From the NCBI GenBank assembly GCA_002102225.1, contig LQPB01000028.1:62001-126000 (forward strand): DNA of 64,000 nt, in the 5' to 3' direction. The stretch comes from Mycobacterium interjectum. Its GTDB lineage: Bacteria > Actinomycetota > Actinomycetes > Mycobacteriales > Mycobacteriaceae. A program made the translations under genes and the position numbers. The notes below the pieces were generated by a model. It was not told where the DNA came from and ran no database searches. It worked only from the letters and a program-made list of their open reading frames with translations. Positions 8,376 to 17,089 of the stretch are shown here, piece after piece (position 1 is the first letter of the stretch; each line of letters opens with the position of its first letter).

Positions 8376-9347
8376 ATGCGGGCTGCACGGGTGACGCGAC
8401 TGGATGGTCCGGACGCGATCGAGGTGGCGGAGGTCGACGAACCCTCGGGTGACGGTGTGGTCGTCGACGTGTACGCCGCCGGCGCGGCCTTTCCCGACGC
8501 CCTACTGACCCGCGGCCTCTACCAGTACCGGCCCGAGCCACCGTTCGTGCTCGGGGCCGAGATCGCCGGGGTGGTGCGCTCGGCGCCCCAGGGCGCGCAC
8601 GTCCGGCCCGGCGACCGCGTCGTCGGGCTGACGATGCTGTCCGGGGGCATGGCCGAGGTCGCGATCCTGCAGCCCGACCGGGTGTTCAAGCTGCCGGACA
8701 ACGTGAGCTTCGAGGCCGGCGCCGGCCTGCTGTTCAACGACCTGACGGTGTACTTCGCGCTGACCGTGCGCGGCCGGCTGGCCCAGGGCGAGACGGTGCT
8801 GGTGCACGGCGCGGCCGGCGGGATCGGCACCTCGACGCTGCGGCTGGCGTCGCTGCTCGGGGCGTCCCGCAGCATCGCGGTCGTCAGCACCGAGGACAAG
8901 GCGGACGTGGCGACGGCGGCCGGCGCCACCGATGTCGTGCTGGCCGAGGGGTTCAAGGACGCGGTCAAGGAGCTCACCGGCGGCCGCGGCGTCGACGTGG
9001 TGGTCGACCCGGTCGGCGGCGACCGGTTCACCGATTCGTTGCGCTCACTCGCCCCGGGCGGACGGCTGCTGGTCATCGGGTTCACCGGCGGGGAGATCCC
9101 GACCGTGAAGGTGAACCGGCTGCTGCTCAACAACATTGACGTCGTCGGCGTGGGCTGGGGCGCCTGGGCGGGAACGCACCCGAACGCGCTCGCCGAGCAG
9201 TGGGCCGGGCTGGAGGCCCTGCTCAGCTCGGGCCGGCTGGCCGCCCCGACGCCCGAGGTCTATCCGCTGGACCAGGCCGGCGCCGCCGTCGCGTCGCTCG
9301 AGAATCGCACGGCCAAAGGGAAAGTCGTGGTGCGCGTTCGCGATTGA
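8376..9347 (+). CDS. fadB4: NADPH:quinone oxidoreductase-like protein FadB4
   Basis: A 323-residue medium-chain reductase of the quinone oxidoreductase/zeta-crystallin type. The Rossmann motif is VLVHGAAGGIGTSTLRLA near residue 140, and no structural zinc cysteines are seen. It matches Rv3141 in length and position; the name fadB4 is historical, since the family reduces quinones or enoyl compounds and is not a classical beta-oxidation FadB. In H37Rv it directly follows fadE23, while here two oxidoreductase genes lie between. Confidence 0.85.
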   Translation: MRAARVTRLDGPDAIEVAEVDEPSGDGVVVDVYAAGAAFPDALLTRGLYQYRPEPPFVLGAEIAGVVRSAPQGAHVRPGDRVVGLTMLSGGMAEVAILQPDRVFKLPDNVSFEAGAGLLFNDLTVYFALTVRGRLAQGETVLVHGAAGGIGTSTLRLASLLGASRSIAVVSTEDKADVATAAGATDVVLAEGFKDAVKELTGGRGVDVVVDPVGGDRFTDSLRSLAPGGRLLVIGFTGGEIPTVKVNRLLLNNIDVVGVGWGAWAGTHPNALAEQWAGLEALLSSGRLAAPTPEVYPLDQAGAAVASLENRTAKGKVVVRVRD

Positions 9348-9447
9348 CGCGGGGCGACAAACGTTTGCGACGACACACCGACGCGAGTGCGCAACGGATT
9401 ATTCTCGGGGAGTTGGGCGACGGGCACCTTGTGCCGCCGATAAACAA

Positions 9448-9463
9448 AAAGTAATGTTACTTT
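9448..9463. promoter_or_regulatory. Palindromic operator candidate upstream of the dioxygenase operon
   Basis: AAAGTAA, TG, TTACTTT form a perfect inverted repeat 34 bp before the start codon at 9497. It is unusually AT-rich for this genome and stands in the 149-bp gap that opens the 9497-17503 operon. Its half-site TTACT also occurs in the fadE24 palindrome but in the opposite arrangement. The TetR protein encoded inside the operon (13870) is the natural candidate ligand. Confidence 0.55.
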
Positions 9464-9496
9464 CAGTTTTGTAGTCCCGCCGAGCCTGGAGTCTCC

Positions 9497-10603
9497 ATGG
9501 AATCCTTCGTTCACCTGCGAAAAGGAAAAACACCGCGCCGGCTGCACGCCGACCTCGACGGGCTCAAGGACGACGAACTGGGCCGGGGCGGCTTCACCGG
9601 CCGGACCGCGAACATGTACCGCCGCAACGACCCCACCGCCTACCGGGCCGTCGGTCCCCTGCGACCGGTCGACGTGCTCGCCGACGAGCTCAAGCCCGGC
9701 GACGCCACCGACGCCAACGGCGGTCCGCTGCTGATGTTCAGCAACGACGACTGCCGAATCTCGTTGAGCCGCCGCCACGAGCCGATGCCGTTCTACGCCC
9801 GCCACATCGACGGCGACCTGCTGTGCTTCGTGCACCGTGGGACGGGCCTGTTGGAGACCGAGTTCGGGCCGCTGCGCTACCGGGAGGGCGACTGGGTCTA
9901 TCTCCCGAAGGCGTGCACCTGGCGTCAAATACCCGACAGCGAGACCACGCTGCTGATGATCGAGGCCAGCGACGAATTCCGGGTGCCGCCGCCCGGCGCG
10001 CTGGGCCGCCACTTCCCGTTCGACCCGTCGCAGGCCACCATTCCCGAACCCGCCCCGATCGCCGATGACGAACGCGACGAGTACGAGGTCCGGCTCGTCC
10101 ACCGGTCTATTGAGGACGACGGCCCGACAACGCTGTTCTACCAACACAATCCGCTGGACGTCGAGGGCTGGCGCGGCGACAATTTCGCGTTCACCTTCAA
10201 CATCGCCGACTACAACGTGATCACCTCGGACAGCGTTCACCTGCCACCCACGGTGCACCTCTTCATGCAGGCCACCGGCGTCTACGTGATGAACTTCCTG
10301 CCCAAGCCCGCCGAGGGCGTCGCCGGCACCGAGCGCACGCCCTGGTACCACCGCAACGTCGACTACGACGAGATCGCCTTCTTCCACGGCGGTTCGCTCT
10401 ACGGCATCCCGATGCCGCCCGGGCTGATCACCCATGCGCCGCAAGGGGTTCACCACGGCGCGCCGGAGAAGGCGCGGGAACGGGCGCGCCGCAAGTTCGA
10501 CGAACATTCGCGGGTGGACTGGCAGGTGATCGCCGTCGACACCCGGCGCCGGCTGACGCCGTCCGCCGAGGTGATCGCCCACGACCTCGGGCAGCACTCG
10601 TGA
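9497..10603 (+). CDS. Homogentisate 1,2-dioxygenase-like cupin protein
   Basis: A 368-residue two-cupin protein of the homogentisate dioxygenase superfamily. The C-terminal half has the iron-ligand segments WYHRNVDYDEIAFFHGG and GLITHAPQGVHHG, in the order and spacing of the His, Glu and His ligands of that family. True enzymes open an aromatic ring with O2 to give maleylacetoacetate. It is shorter than the classic enzyme of about 440 residues, so the substrate may differ. GGAG lies just before the ATG. It is the first gene of a run of nine coupled genes and overlaps the next by four bases, implying translational coupling. No fumarylacetoacetase-like gene is seen beside it. Confidence 0.75.
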   Translation: MESFVHLRKGKTPRRLHADLDGLKDDELGRGGFTGRTANMYRRNDPTAYRAVGPLRPVDVLADELKPGDATDANGGPLLMFSNDDCRISLSRRHEPMPFYARHIDGDLLCFVHRGTGLLETEFGPLRYREGDWVYLPKACTWRQIPDSETTLLMIEASDEFRVPPPGALGRHFPFDPSQATIPEPAPIADDERDEYEVRLVHRSIEDDGPTTLFYQHNPLDVEGWRGDNFAFTFNIADYNVITSDSVHLPPTVHLFMQATGVYVMNFLPKPAEGVAGTERTPWYHRNVDYDEIAFFHGGSLYGIPMPPGLITHAPQGVHHGAPEKARERARRKFDEHSRVDWQVIAVDTRRRLTPSAEVIAHDLGQHS

Positions 10604-11775
10604 AGCACGACTACGACCGAATCCCGTATCTGGTTGCCTTCCAGAACAATTCCGCGGTGCGCGACGTCTACGGCGGTCTGGCCGAGATCACCGTGCTGGA
10701 AAGCTATCTGCTCAAACCGAAAGCCAGGCCGTCCGACACCGTGCTGGTCTTCATGCACCCGATCGGGGGCGGCGCGTACCTGCCGATGATCAACGCGCTG
10801 GCCCGGGCGGGGCACCACGTCATCTACTGCAACAGCCGGTTCCGCGGCACCGACTCCGCGCTGCTGATGGAGAAGGTGGTCGAGGACCTCGGCGAGTGCA
10901 TCAAGGACGCCAAGGGCCGGCTGGGCTACCGCAAGGTGGTGCTCGCCGGGTGGAGCGGGGGCGGCTCGCTGTCGGTGTTCTACCAGCAGCAGGCGCAGAA
11001 ACCGACGGTCACCGCGAGCCCGTCCGGCGACGGCCCCGACCTCACCAAGCTCGATCTGCCCGAGGCCGACGGGATCATGCTGCTGGCCGCGCACATCAGC
11101 CGGCACGGCACGCTGACCGAGTGGCTGGACGCGTCCATCCTCGACGAGTCCGACCCGACCAAGCGCGACCCCGAGCTGGACCTGTACAACCCGGACAACC
11201 CCAACCGACCGCCCTACAGCCAAGACTTCCTGGACCGCTACCGGCAGGCGCAGATCGACCGCAACCGGCGCATCACCGCGTGGGTCAAGGAAAAGCTCGC
11301 CGAATTGAAGGCTTCCGGGCGACCCGACGAGGAGTTCTGCTTCGTCGTGCACGGCACGATGGCCGACCCGCGCTGGCTGGACCCGAGCGTCGATCCCAAC
11401 GAACGGACCCCGGGGACCTGCTATCTGGGCGATCCCCGAGTGGTGAACATGAGCCCGGTCGGGTTGGCCCGGTTTTCGACGCTGCGCGGCTGGCTGTCGC
11501 AATGGAGTTACGACGAAGCCCGCGGCGACGGGGTGGCCTGCGGGCGCGACCTTGCCATCCCGGCGCTGGTCATCGGTAATCTGGCCGATGACGCCTGCAC
11601 ACCCAGCCACACCCGACGGCTCTTCGAGGCCATCGGGCACCCCGACAAGGAGATGCACGAAATTCCCGGCGCCACACACTATTACGCGGGCCCCGACCAA
11701 CGGGACAAGCTGCGGCACGCCGTCGACGTCGTCACCGACTGGCTCGTCCGGCACGACTTCGCGGCCCCACAATGA
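10600..11775 (+). CDS. Alpha/beta-hydrolase
   Basis: A 391-residue alpha/beta-hydrolase fold protein, larger than simple esterases. The nucleophile elbow is GWSGGG near residue 115, and the likely catalytic histidine is in GATHYYAGPD near residue 362; FMHPIGGG supplies the oxyanion region. It begins with GTG overlapping the stop of the dioxygenase gene. The tight coupling suggests that it hydrolyses the ring-cleavage product or a later ester or lactone; that is inference. No signal peptide is visible, so it is probably cytosolic. Confidence 0.82.
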   Translation: MKHDYDRIPYLVAFQNNSAVRDVYGGLAEITVLESYLLKPKARPSDTVLVFMHPIGGGAYLPMINALARAGHHVIYCNSRFRGTDSALLMEKVVEDLGECIKDAKGRLGYRKVVLAGWSGGGSLSVFYQQQAQKPTVTASPSGDGPDLTKLDLPEADGIMLLAAHISRHGTLTEWLDASILDESDPTKRDPELDLYNPDNPNRPPYSQDFLDRYRQAQIDRNRRITAWVKEKLAELKASGRPDEEFCFVVHGTMADPRWLDPSVDPNERTPGTCYLGDPRVVNMSPVGLARFSTLRGWLSQWSYDEARGDGVACGRDLAIPALVIGNLADDACTPSHTRRLFEAIGHPDKEMHEIPGATHYYAGPDQRDKLRHAVDVVTDWLVRHDFAAPQ

Positions 11776-12977
11776 ACACCACCGGCCCGCTGGACGGCAT
11801 CCGGGTGCTCGAGCTGGGCACCCTGATCGCCGGGCCGTTCGCCGGCCGGCTGCTCGGCGACATGGGCGCCGACGTCATCAAGGTGGAACCCCCCGGCGCG
11901 CCGGACCCGCTGCGCACCTGGGGCCAGGCCGAACTGAACGGGCACCACGTCTTCTGGACGGTGCACGCGCGCAACAAGCGGGCGATCACCCTCGACCTGC
12001 GCAAGCCCCGCGGCCGAGAGCTATTCCTCGACCTGGTCGCGAAATCCGACATCGTGGTGGAGAACTTCCGCCCGGGCACGCTGGAGAAATGGAACCTGGG
12101 CTACGACGCGCTCTCCGAGCGCAACCCGGGCATCATCCTGGTCCGGGTGTCCGGCTACGGGCAGACCGGGCCCGACGCGCACAAGGCCGGCTACGCCTCG
12201 GTGGCGGAGGCCGCCAGCGGACTGCGGCATCTCAACGGCTTCCCCGGCGGACCGCCGCCCCGGCTGGCGCTCTCGCTCGGCGACAGCCTGGCCGGCATGT
12301 TCGGCGCCCAGGGCGCGCTGGCCGCGCTGTACCGCCGCGGCGTCACCGGGCGCGGCCAGGTGGTGGACGTCGCGCTGACCGAATCATGCTTGGCCGTACA
12401 GGAATCCACGATTCCCGACTATGACGTCGGCGGCGTGGTGCGCGGGCCGTCGGGCACCCGGCTGGAGGGCATCGCGCCGTCCAACATCTACCGCAGCGCC
12501 GACGGATCCTGGGTGGTGATCGCCGCCAACCAGGACACGGTGTTCGCCCGGCTGTGCACGGCCATGGGCCGCCCGGAACTGGCCGCCGACGACCGGTTCG
12601 CCACGCACGTCGCCCGCGGCCGCAATCAAGACGAACTCGACAAGATCATCGGGGCGTGGGCCGCCGACCGGCAACCCGGCGACATCATCGAAACCCTGAC
12701 CGCCGCAGGCGTGATCGCGGGTCCGATCAACACGGTCGCCGAGGTGGTCAACGATCCGCAGCTGCGGGCCCGCGGCATGCTGGTCGAGCACTTCGACGAA
12801 GGGATCGAGCGGACCGTTTTGGGCCCGGGCGTCGTCCCGGTCCTTTCGGAATCCCCGGGCGGCGTCCGCAACGCCGGGCCCGCCCGCCCGGGCCAGCACA
12901 ACGACGACGTCTACCTCGGACTGCTCGGCAAGACCGCCGACGAGCTCGAGGCGTTACGGGCCGAGGAGGTGCTATGA
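11772..12977 (+). CDS. CoA-transferase family III (CaiB/BaiF)
   Basis: A 401-residue class III CoA-transferase. It starts with the typical LDGIRVLELGTLIAGPFAGRLLGDMGADVIKVEPP block, has RNKRAITLDLR near residue 70, and the presumed catalytic aspartate in LSLGDSLAGMFG near residue 172. Such enzymes move CoA between carboxylic acids, so it probably activates the acid made upstream. It overlaps the hydrolase gene at ATGA and the next gene likewise. The donor and acceptor are not evident. Confidence 0.88.
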   Translation: MNTTGPLDGIRVLELGTLIAGPFAGRLLGDMGADVIKVEPPGAPDPLRTWGQAELNGHHVFWTVHARNKRAITLDLRKPRGRELFLDLVAKSDIVVENFRPGTLEKWNLGYDALSERNPGIILVRVSGYGQTGPDAHKAGYASVAEAASGLRHLNGFPGGPPPRLALSLGDSLAGMFGAQGALAALYRRGVTGRGQVVDVALTESCLAVQESTIPDYDVGGVVRGPSGTRLEGIAPSNIYRSADGSWVVIAANQDTVFARLCTAMGRPELAADDRFATHVARGRNQDELDKIIGAWAADRQPGDIIETLTAAGVIAGPINTVAEVVNDPQLRARGMLVEHFDEGIERTVLGPGVVPVLSESPGGVRNAGPARPGQHNDDVYLGLLGKTADELEALRAEEVL

Positions 12978-13870
12978 CGCGGCACGTGGACATTCGCGAG
13001 GTGGCACTGCGCGACGGCCTGCAGATCGAAAAGCCAATCCCGTTGGCCGCCAAGCTGGAATTGCTCGCCGCGGTGGCCGCCACCGGGGCGCGCGAGGTGG
13101 AAGCGACGGCGTTCGTGTCCCCGTCCAAGGTGCCCTCGATGGCCGACGCCGCCGAACTCGCCGCGCACCTGCACGACTATCCCGGCATCGAGTTCTCCGC
13201 CCTGGTAGCCAGTCCGAACGGAGCCAAGCGCGCCGTCGCCGCGGGCCTGCGGTCGATCGAGTACGTGGTGGCCGCCAGCGACGCGTTCAGCGAGGCCAAC
13301 GTCGGGCGGCCCACCGCCGAGGCCACCGGCCAAATCGAGGAGATCGTCGCCATCGCCCACGACGCCGGGGTCACCGTCGAGGTCATCGTCGCCACCGCGT
13401 GGGACTGCCCGTTCGAGGGCCCGACCGCGCCGCAACGGGTGCTCGACATCGGCGCGGCTGCGCGCGAGCGGGGCGCGGACCGTTTCTCGATCGCCGACAC
13501 CATCGGCACCACCACCCCGCGGCGCGTGAGTTCGCTGATCGCACAACTGCGTCCGGTGATCGGCGACATGCCGCTGGGCGGGCATTTCCACAACACCCGC
13601 GGCACCGGCCTGGCCAGCGCCTACGCCGCGGTCGAGTCCGGGGTCACCAGGCTCGACGCCTCGGTCGGCGGGCTGGGCGGCTGCCCCTTCGCACCCGGCG
13701 CCACCGGCAACATCGCCACCGAGGACCTGGTCTATCTGCTCCGCGACAGCGACATCGACGTCGACGTCGACCTGCCGGCCGCCATCGCCGCCGCCGAAGT
13801 CGCCCGATCCGTTGTGGGCCACGACTTGCCGAGCGCGCTGCTGCGCGCCGGCGACCGGATCCGGAACTGA
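12974..13870 (+). CDS. Hydroxymethylglutaryl-CoA lyase-like protein
   Basis: A 298-residue TIM-barrel protein of the HMGL-like family. The metal/substrate motif VALRDGLQ is near residue 10, GHFHNTRGTG supplies the two metal-binding histidines near residue 205, and GGLGGCPFAPGATGN contains the catalytic-loop cysteine. HMG-CoA lyase splits HMG-CoA into acetyl-CoA and acetoacetate; relatives cleave other 3-hydroxy-3-alkyl acyl-CoAs. The operon, with a CoA-transferase just before it, favours a retro-aldol step on a CoA thioester from an aromatic or branched substrate. It overlaps both neighbours by one to four bases. Confidence 0.85.
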   Translation: MTRHVDIREVALRDGLQIEKPIPLAAKLELLAAVAATGAREVEATAFVSPSKVPSMADAAELAAHLHDYPGIEFSALVASPNGAKRAVAAGLRSIEYVVAASDAFSEANVGRPTAEATGQIEEIVAIAHDAGVTVEVIVATAWDCPFEGPTAPQRVLDIGAAARERGADRFSIADTIGTTTPRRVSSLIAQLRPVIGDMPLGGHFHNTRGTGLASAYAAVESGVTRLDASVGGLGGCPFAPGATGNIATEDLVYLLRDSDIDVDVDLPAAIAAAEVARSVVGHDLPSALLRAGDRIRN

Positions 13871-14481
13871 TGCCGACCGAAACCCTGACCGCCAAGGGCC
13901 GCCAGACCAGGCAGGCCATCGAGCAGGCCGCCCGAAAGCTGTTCGCGGAACGCGGCTTTCACGGCACCACCCTGGCCGACATCACGTCGGCGGCGGGCAA
14001 GTCGTCCGCCGTGTTCTACCGGTACTTCGCCGACAAAGAAGACCTGTTGGCCGCGCTGGCGGAGTCGTTTCTGCACGAGGTCGTGCGGCCGTCCGGGCTG
14101 AGCCTCGAGCTGCCGGCATCGCCGGACGACGACGCGTTCTTCACCGGGGTGGTCACCGGGTACTGGAGCATGTTCAAACAGAACATCGGCATCATGATCG
14201 CGGTGGCCCAGCTCGCGGCCACCCAGCCCCGCTTCGCGATCGTGCAGAACGAATTCCGGCGCTTCGGCATGGACATCGTGGCCGCGTCGGTCCGGCGCGC
14301 CCAGGAACAGGGTTACGGCGCCGAGCTCAACCCCGAACACACCGCGGCGGCCATCGCCCTGCTGTTCGAGAACTTCACCACCGTGTTCGTCGGACCGTCG
14401 GGCCTGGGCCTGGAGATCAACGACGAGGACGCCATCGCCACCCTGTCGACGGTGTGGAAGAAGACCCTGTACGGCGCTTGA
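13870..14481 (+). CDS. TetR-family transcriptional regulator
   Basis: A 203-residue TetR-type repressor. The helix-turn-helix is at about residues 30-55 (TTLADITSAAGKSSAVFYRYFADKEDLLAAL, recognisable by the FYRYF-x-DKEDL ending). The C-terminal part is a ligand-binding domain with no recognised specificity. The start codon overlaps the stop of the HMGL-like gene (TGATG). Being inside the catabolic operon, it probably senses a substrate or CoA intermediate and represses the promoter at about 9450, possibly also the fadE24 palindrome; both targets are inferred. Confidence 0.88.
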   Translation: MPTETLTAKGRQTRQAIEQAARKLFAERGFHGTTLADITSAAGKSSAVFYRYFADKEDLLAALAESFLHEVVRPSGLSLELPASPDDDAFFTGVVTGYWSMFKQNIGIMIAVAQLAATQPRFAIVQNEFRRFGMDIVAASVRRAQEQGYGAELNPEHTAAAIALLFENFTTVFVGPSGLGLEINDEDAIATLSTVWKKTLYGA

Positions 14482-14503
14482 GCCAGCCAAAGGAGTGATC
14501 AGC

Positions 14504-15751
14504 GTGGATTTCACCCTCCCCGAACATCTTCCGGGACTGCTCGACGAGATGGACGCGTTCATCGAGGCCGAGATCAAGCCGCTGGAACGCGACCACATCC
14601 AGTACTTCGACCAGCGCCGCGAGCACGCCCGCACCGATTGGGACAACGACGGCATCCCGACGCGCGAATGGGAGGACCTGCTCGCCGAGATGCGCAGGCG
14701 AGCCGACAAGGCGGGCTGGCTGCGCTACGGATTGCCGGCGTCGCTGGGCGGCCGCGACGGCACCAACCTCGACATGGCCGTCATCCGGGAGCACTTGGCG
14801 CACAAGGGCCTCGGCCTGCACAATGACCTGCAGAACGAATCGTCGATCGTCGGGAATTTCCCGCAGGTGATCATGATGGAGCGCTTCGGCACCGACGAGC
14901 AACGCCGCGTGTGGTCGGAGGCGTTGATCACCGGGGAGCGGTCCATGGCGTTCGGGCTCACCGAACCGCGGCACGGCTCCGACGCGACGTGGCTGGAGAC
15001 GAACGCGCGGCGCGACGGTTCGGGAGATGGAGGCTGGGTGATCAACGGCTCCAAGCGATTCAACACCGGCGTCCACCGCGCCACCCACGACCTGATCTTC
15101 GCCCGCACCTCCGGCGAGCCCGGGGCCGCGGTGGGCATCACCGCGTTCCTGGTGCCGACCGATACGCCGGGGTTCAACATCCCCTACTACTGGTGGACGT
15201 TCAACATGCCCACCGACCACGGCGAAGTCGAGCTGACCGACGTGCGGGTGCCGGCCGACGCGGTGCTCGGGGAAGTGGACCGCGGGCTGGAGGTCGCGCA
15301 AACGTTCCTGCACGAGAACAGGATTCGGCAGGCGGCCAGCAGCCTGGGCGCCGCGCAATACTGCATCGACCGCGCCGCCGACTACGCCGGCAAGCGCACG
15401 GTCTTCGGCAAGCCGCTCTCGGTCAACCAGGCCGTGCAATGGCCGCTGGCCGAGCTGCAGACCGAGGCGCAGATGGTGCGGCTGTTGGTGCAGTACGCGG
15501 CCTGGCACCTGGACCGCGACCACCACATGGAGGTCTCGGACAAGGTGTCGATGGCCAACTACCGGGCCAACCGGCTGGTCTGCGACGCCGCCGACCGGGC
15601 GATGCAGATCTTCGGCGGCCTGGGCTACAGCCGCCACGAACCGTTCGAGCACATCTACCGCCACCACCGCCGCTACCGGATCACCGAGGGCGCCGAGGAG
15701 ATCCAGATCCGCCGGGTCGCGCAGCGGCTGTTCAAGTTTGGCCACAGGTGA
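14504..15751 (+). CDS. Acyl-CoA dehydrogenase, LvaC/ACAD10-11-like
   Basis: A 415-residue acyl-CoA dehydrogenase. The signature FGLTEPRHGSDATWLE is near residue 155, and the C-terminal end has IFGGLGYSRHEPFEHIYRHHRRYRITEGAEEIQIRR with the expected glutamate region. The GTG at 14504 is preferred because AGGAG ends eight bases before it; the GTG at 14495 overlaps that ribosome site. It overlaps the kinase gene by four bases. In mammalian ACAD10/11 the same two domains are fused, and in Pseudomonas lvaC and lvaA are neighbours acting on phosphorylated 4-hydroxyacyl-CoA. That role is likely here but inferred. Confidence 0.85.
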   Translation: MDFTLPEHLPGLLDEMDAFIEAEIKPLERDHIQYFDQRREHARTDWDNDGIPTREWEDLLAEMRRRADKAGWLRYGLPASLGGRDGTNLDMAVIREHLAHKGLGLHNDLQNESSIVGNFPQVIMMERFGTDEQRRVWSEALITGERSMAFGLTEPRHGSDATWLETNARRDGSGDGGWVINGSKRFNTGVHRATHDLIFARTSGEPGAAVGITAFLVPTDTPGFNIPYYWWTFNMPTDHGEVELTDVRVPADAVLGEVDRGLEVAQTFLHENRIRQAASSLGAAQYCIDRAADYAGKRTVFGKPLSVNQAVQWPLAELQTEAQMVRLLVQYAAWHLDRDHHMEVSDKVSMANYRANRLVCDAADRAMQIFGGLGYSRHEPFEHIYRHHRRYRITEGAEEIQIRRVAQRLFKFGHR

Positions 15752-16743
15752 GCGACACCCAAGAGCTGGCCGCCAAGCTGGCGCGGGTCCTGGCGCCCGA
15801 GCTCGGCGCGGGCTCTGAAAGTTTGGCGATCGAGCGGCTGCGCGCGTTGACCGGCGGCGCCAGCCGCACCACGTGGGCGTTCGACGCCGTCACCGGCGAG
15901 CAGCGCCGGGCGCTGATCCTGCGCACCGGGCCGCCCGACGACGTGCACGCCGGCATGGAGCTCGAGGCCCGCGCCCAGGCCGCGGCCGCCGCGGCCGGCG
16001 CACCGGTCCCCCACATCCTCGTCGCGGCCGATTCGGTTGCCGCGCTGGGCAATCCGTTTCTGATTTGCGACGAGATCAAGGGCGAGACCATCGTCCGGCG
16101 CATCCAACGCCGCCTGGAGGCCGACGGCGGGCACGCGCCTCGAACCGAGCTGCTGCGGCAGTGCGCGCGGGCGCTGGCCGCGATCCACCGGGCCGATCCG
16201 ACAATCCCCGGGCTGGCCCACGAGGACCAACTCGTGCAATGGCGCGAGCGGCTCGACACGATGGGCGACACCACCGCCACCTTCGAATGGGCATTCCGCT
16301 GGCTGGCCGCCCACCGACCGGGCCCGTCGGCCCCGGTCCTGGTGCACGGGGACTATCGGATGGGCAACCTGATCGTCGACGGGTCAAACCTGGCCGCCGT
16401 TCTCGACTGGGAGTTGGTGCACCTCGGCGAGGCATGTGAAGACCTGGCCTGGTTCTGCATCCGGGCGTGGCGGTTCGGCGCCCCCGCCGGCCTGGGCGCC
16501 GGCGGCCTCGGCAGCGTCGAAAGCTTCGTGCGGGCCTACGAGGAGGCCAGCGCGACTACCGTCGACCGGGTGGCGTTTCACTGGTGGCTGGTGCTGGCCA
16601 CGCTGCGTTGGGGCGTGATCTGCCGCTACCAGGCCGAGCGGCACCTGAGCGGCGAATTCCGCTCGGTAGAGCTGGCGACGATCGGCCGCCGCGTCTGCGA
16701 GACGGAGTGGGACCTGCTCGACCTGCTGGAGCTGGGCCGGTGA
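15748..16743 (+). CDS. APH-family kinase, LvaA-like (probable hydroxyacyl-CoA kinase)
   Basis: A 331-residue protein of the aminoglycoside phosphotransferase superfamily. The Brenner-type catalytic motif is VLVHGDYRMGNLIVD (around residue 202) and the Mg-binding DFG-like aspartate is in VLDWELVHLGE. Antibiotic resistance is unlikely: the gene is translationally coupled (GTGA) to an acyl-CoA dehydrogenase and to a DUF6285 gene, the same trio as LvaA-LvaB-LvaC of levulinate breakdown, where LvaA phosphorylates 4-hydroxyacyl-CoA. I infer this chemistry here; the chain length and the origin of the hydroxy acid are unknown. Confidence 0.82.
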   Translation: MSDTQELAAKLARVLAPELGAGSESLAIERLRALTGGASRTTWAFDAVTGEQRRALILRTGPPDDVHAGMELEARAQAAAAAAGAPVPHILVAADSVAALGNPFLICDEIKGETIVRRIQRRLEADGGHAPRTELLRQCARALAAIHRADPTIPGLAHEDQLVQWRERLDTMGDTTATFEWAFRWLAAHRPGPSAPVLVHGDYRMGNLIVDGSNLAAVLDWELVHLGEACEDLAWFCIRAWRFGAPAGLGAGGLGSVESFVRAYEEASATTVDRVAFHWWLVLATLRWGVICRYQAERHLSGEFRSVELATIGRRVCETEWDLLDLLELGR

Positions 16744-17081
16744 TCGGCTCCTATGGCCGCCCACTGGCGGCCGAACTCGTGGCGGCGGTGGCCGAATTCC
16801 TGGAAACCGAGGTCCGCGAGGCGACCGGCGGACAGGTCAACTTTCACGCCCGGGTGGCCGCCAACGCGTTGCGCATCGTCGAGCGCGAACTGCTCGACGA
16901 GAGCGAGGCCGAATCCGCTGCCGCGTTGGCCGCCTTGGGTTTCGCCGATGAGGACCGACTCGCCGCCGCGATCCGCGCCGGCGAGCTGGACGGGCGCGCC
17001 GACGAGGTCACCGCCTGCCTGCGCACGCTGGTACGAAACCGGCTGGCGGTCGCCCACCCCGGATACGACCAAACGGATTAG
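16740..17081 (+). CDS. DUF6285 protein, LvaB-like partner of the kinase
   Basis: A 113-residue, acidic, mainly helical protein (core VNFHARVAANALRIVERELL) that matches what I know of DUF6285. It starts with GTG overlapping the kinase stop by four bases. In Pseudomonas the small LvaB protein is needed for full activity of the LvaA kinase; the same gene order suggests that this is its counterpart. No catalytic motif is visible, consistent with a stabilising subunit. Confidence 0.75.
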   Translation: MIGSYGRPLAAELVAAVAEFLETEVREATGGQVNFHARVAANALRIVERELLDESEAESAAALAALGFADEDRLAAAIRAGELDGRADEVTACLRTLVRNRLAVAHPGYDQTD

Positions 17082-17089
17082 GAGCCACC

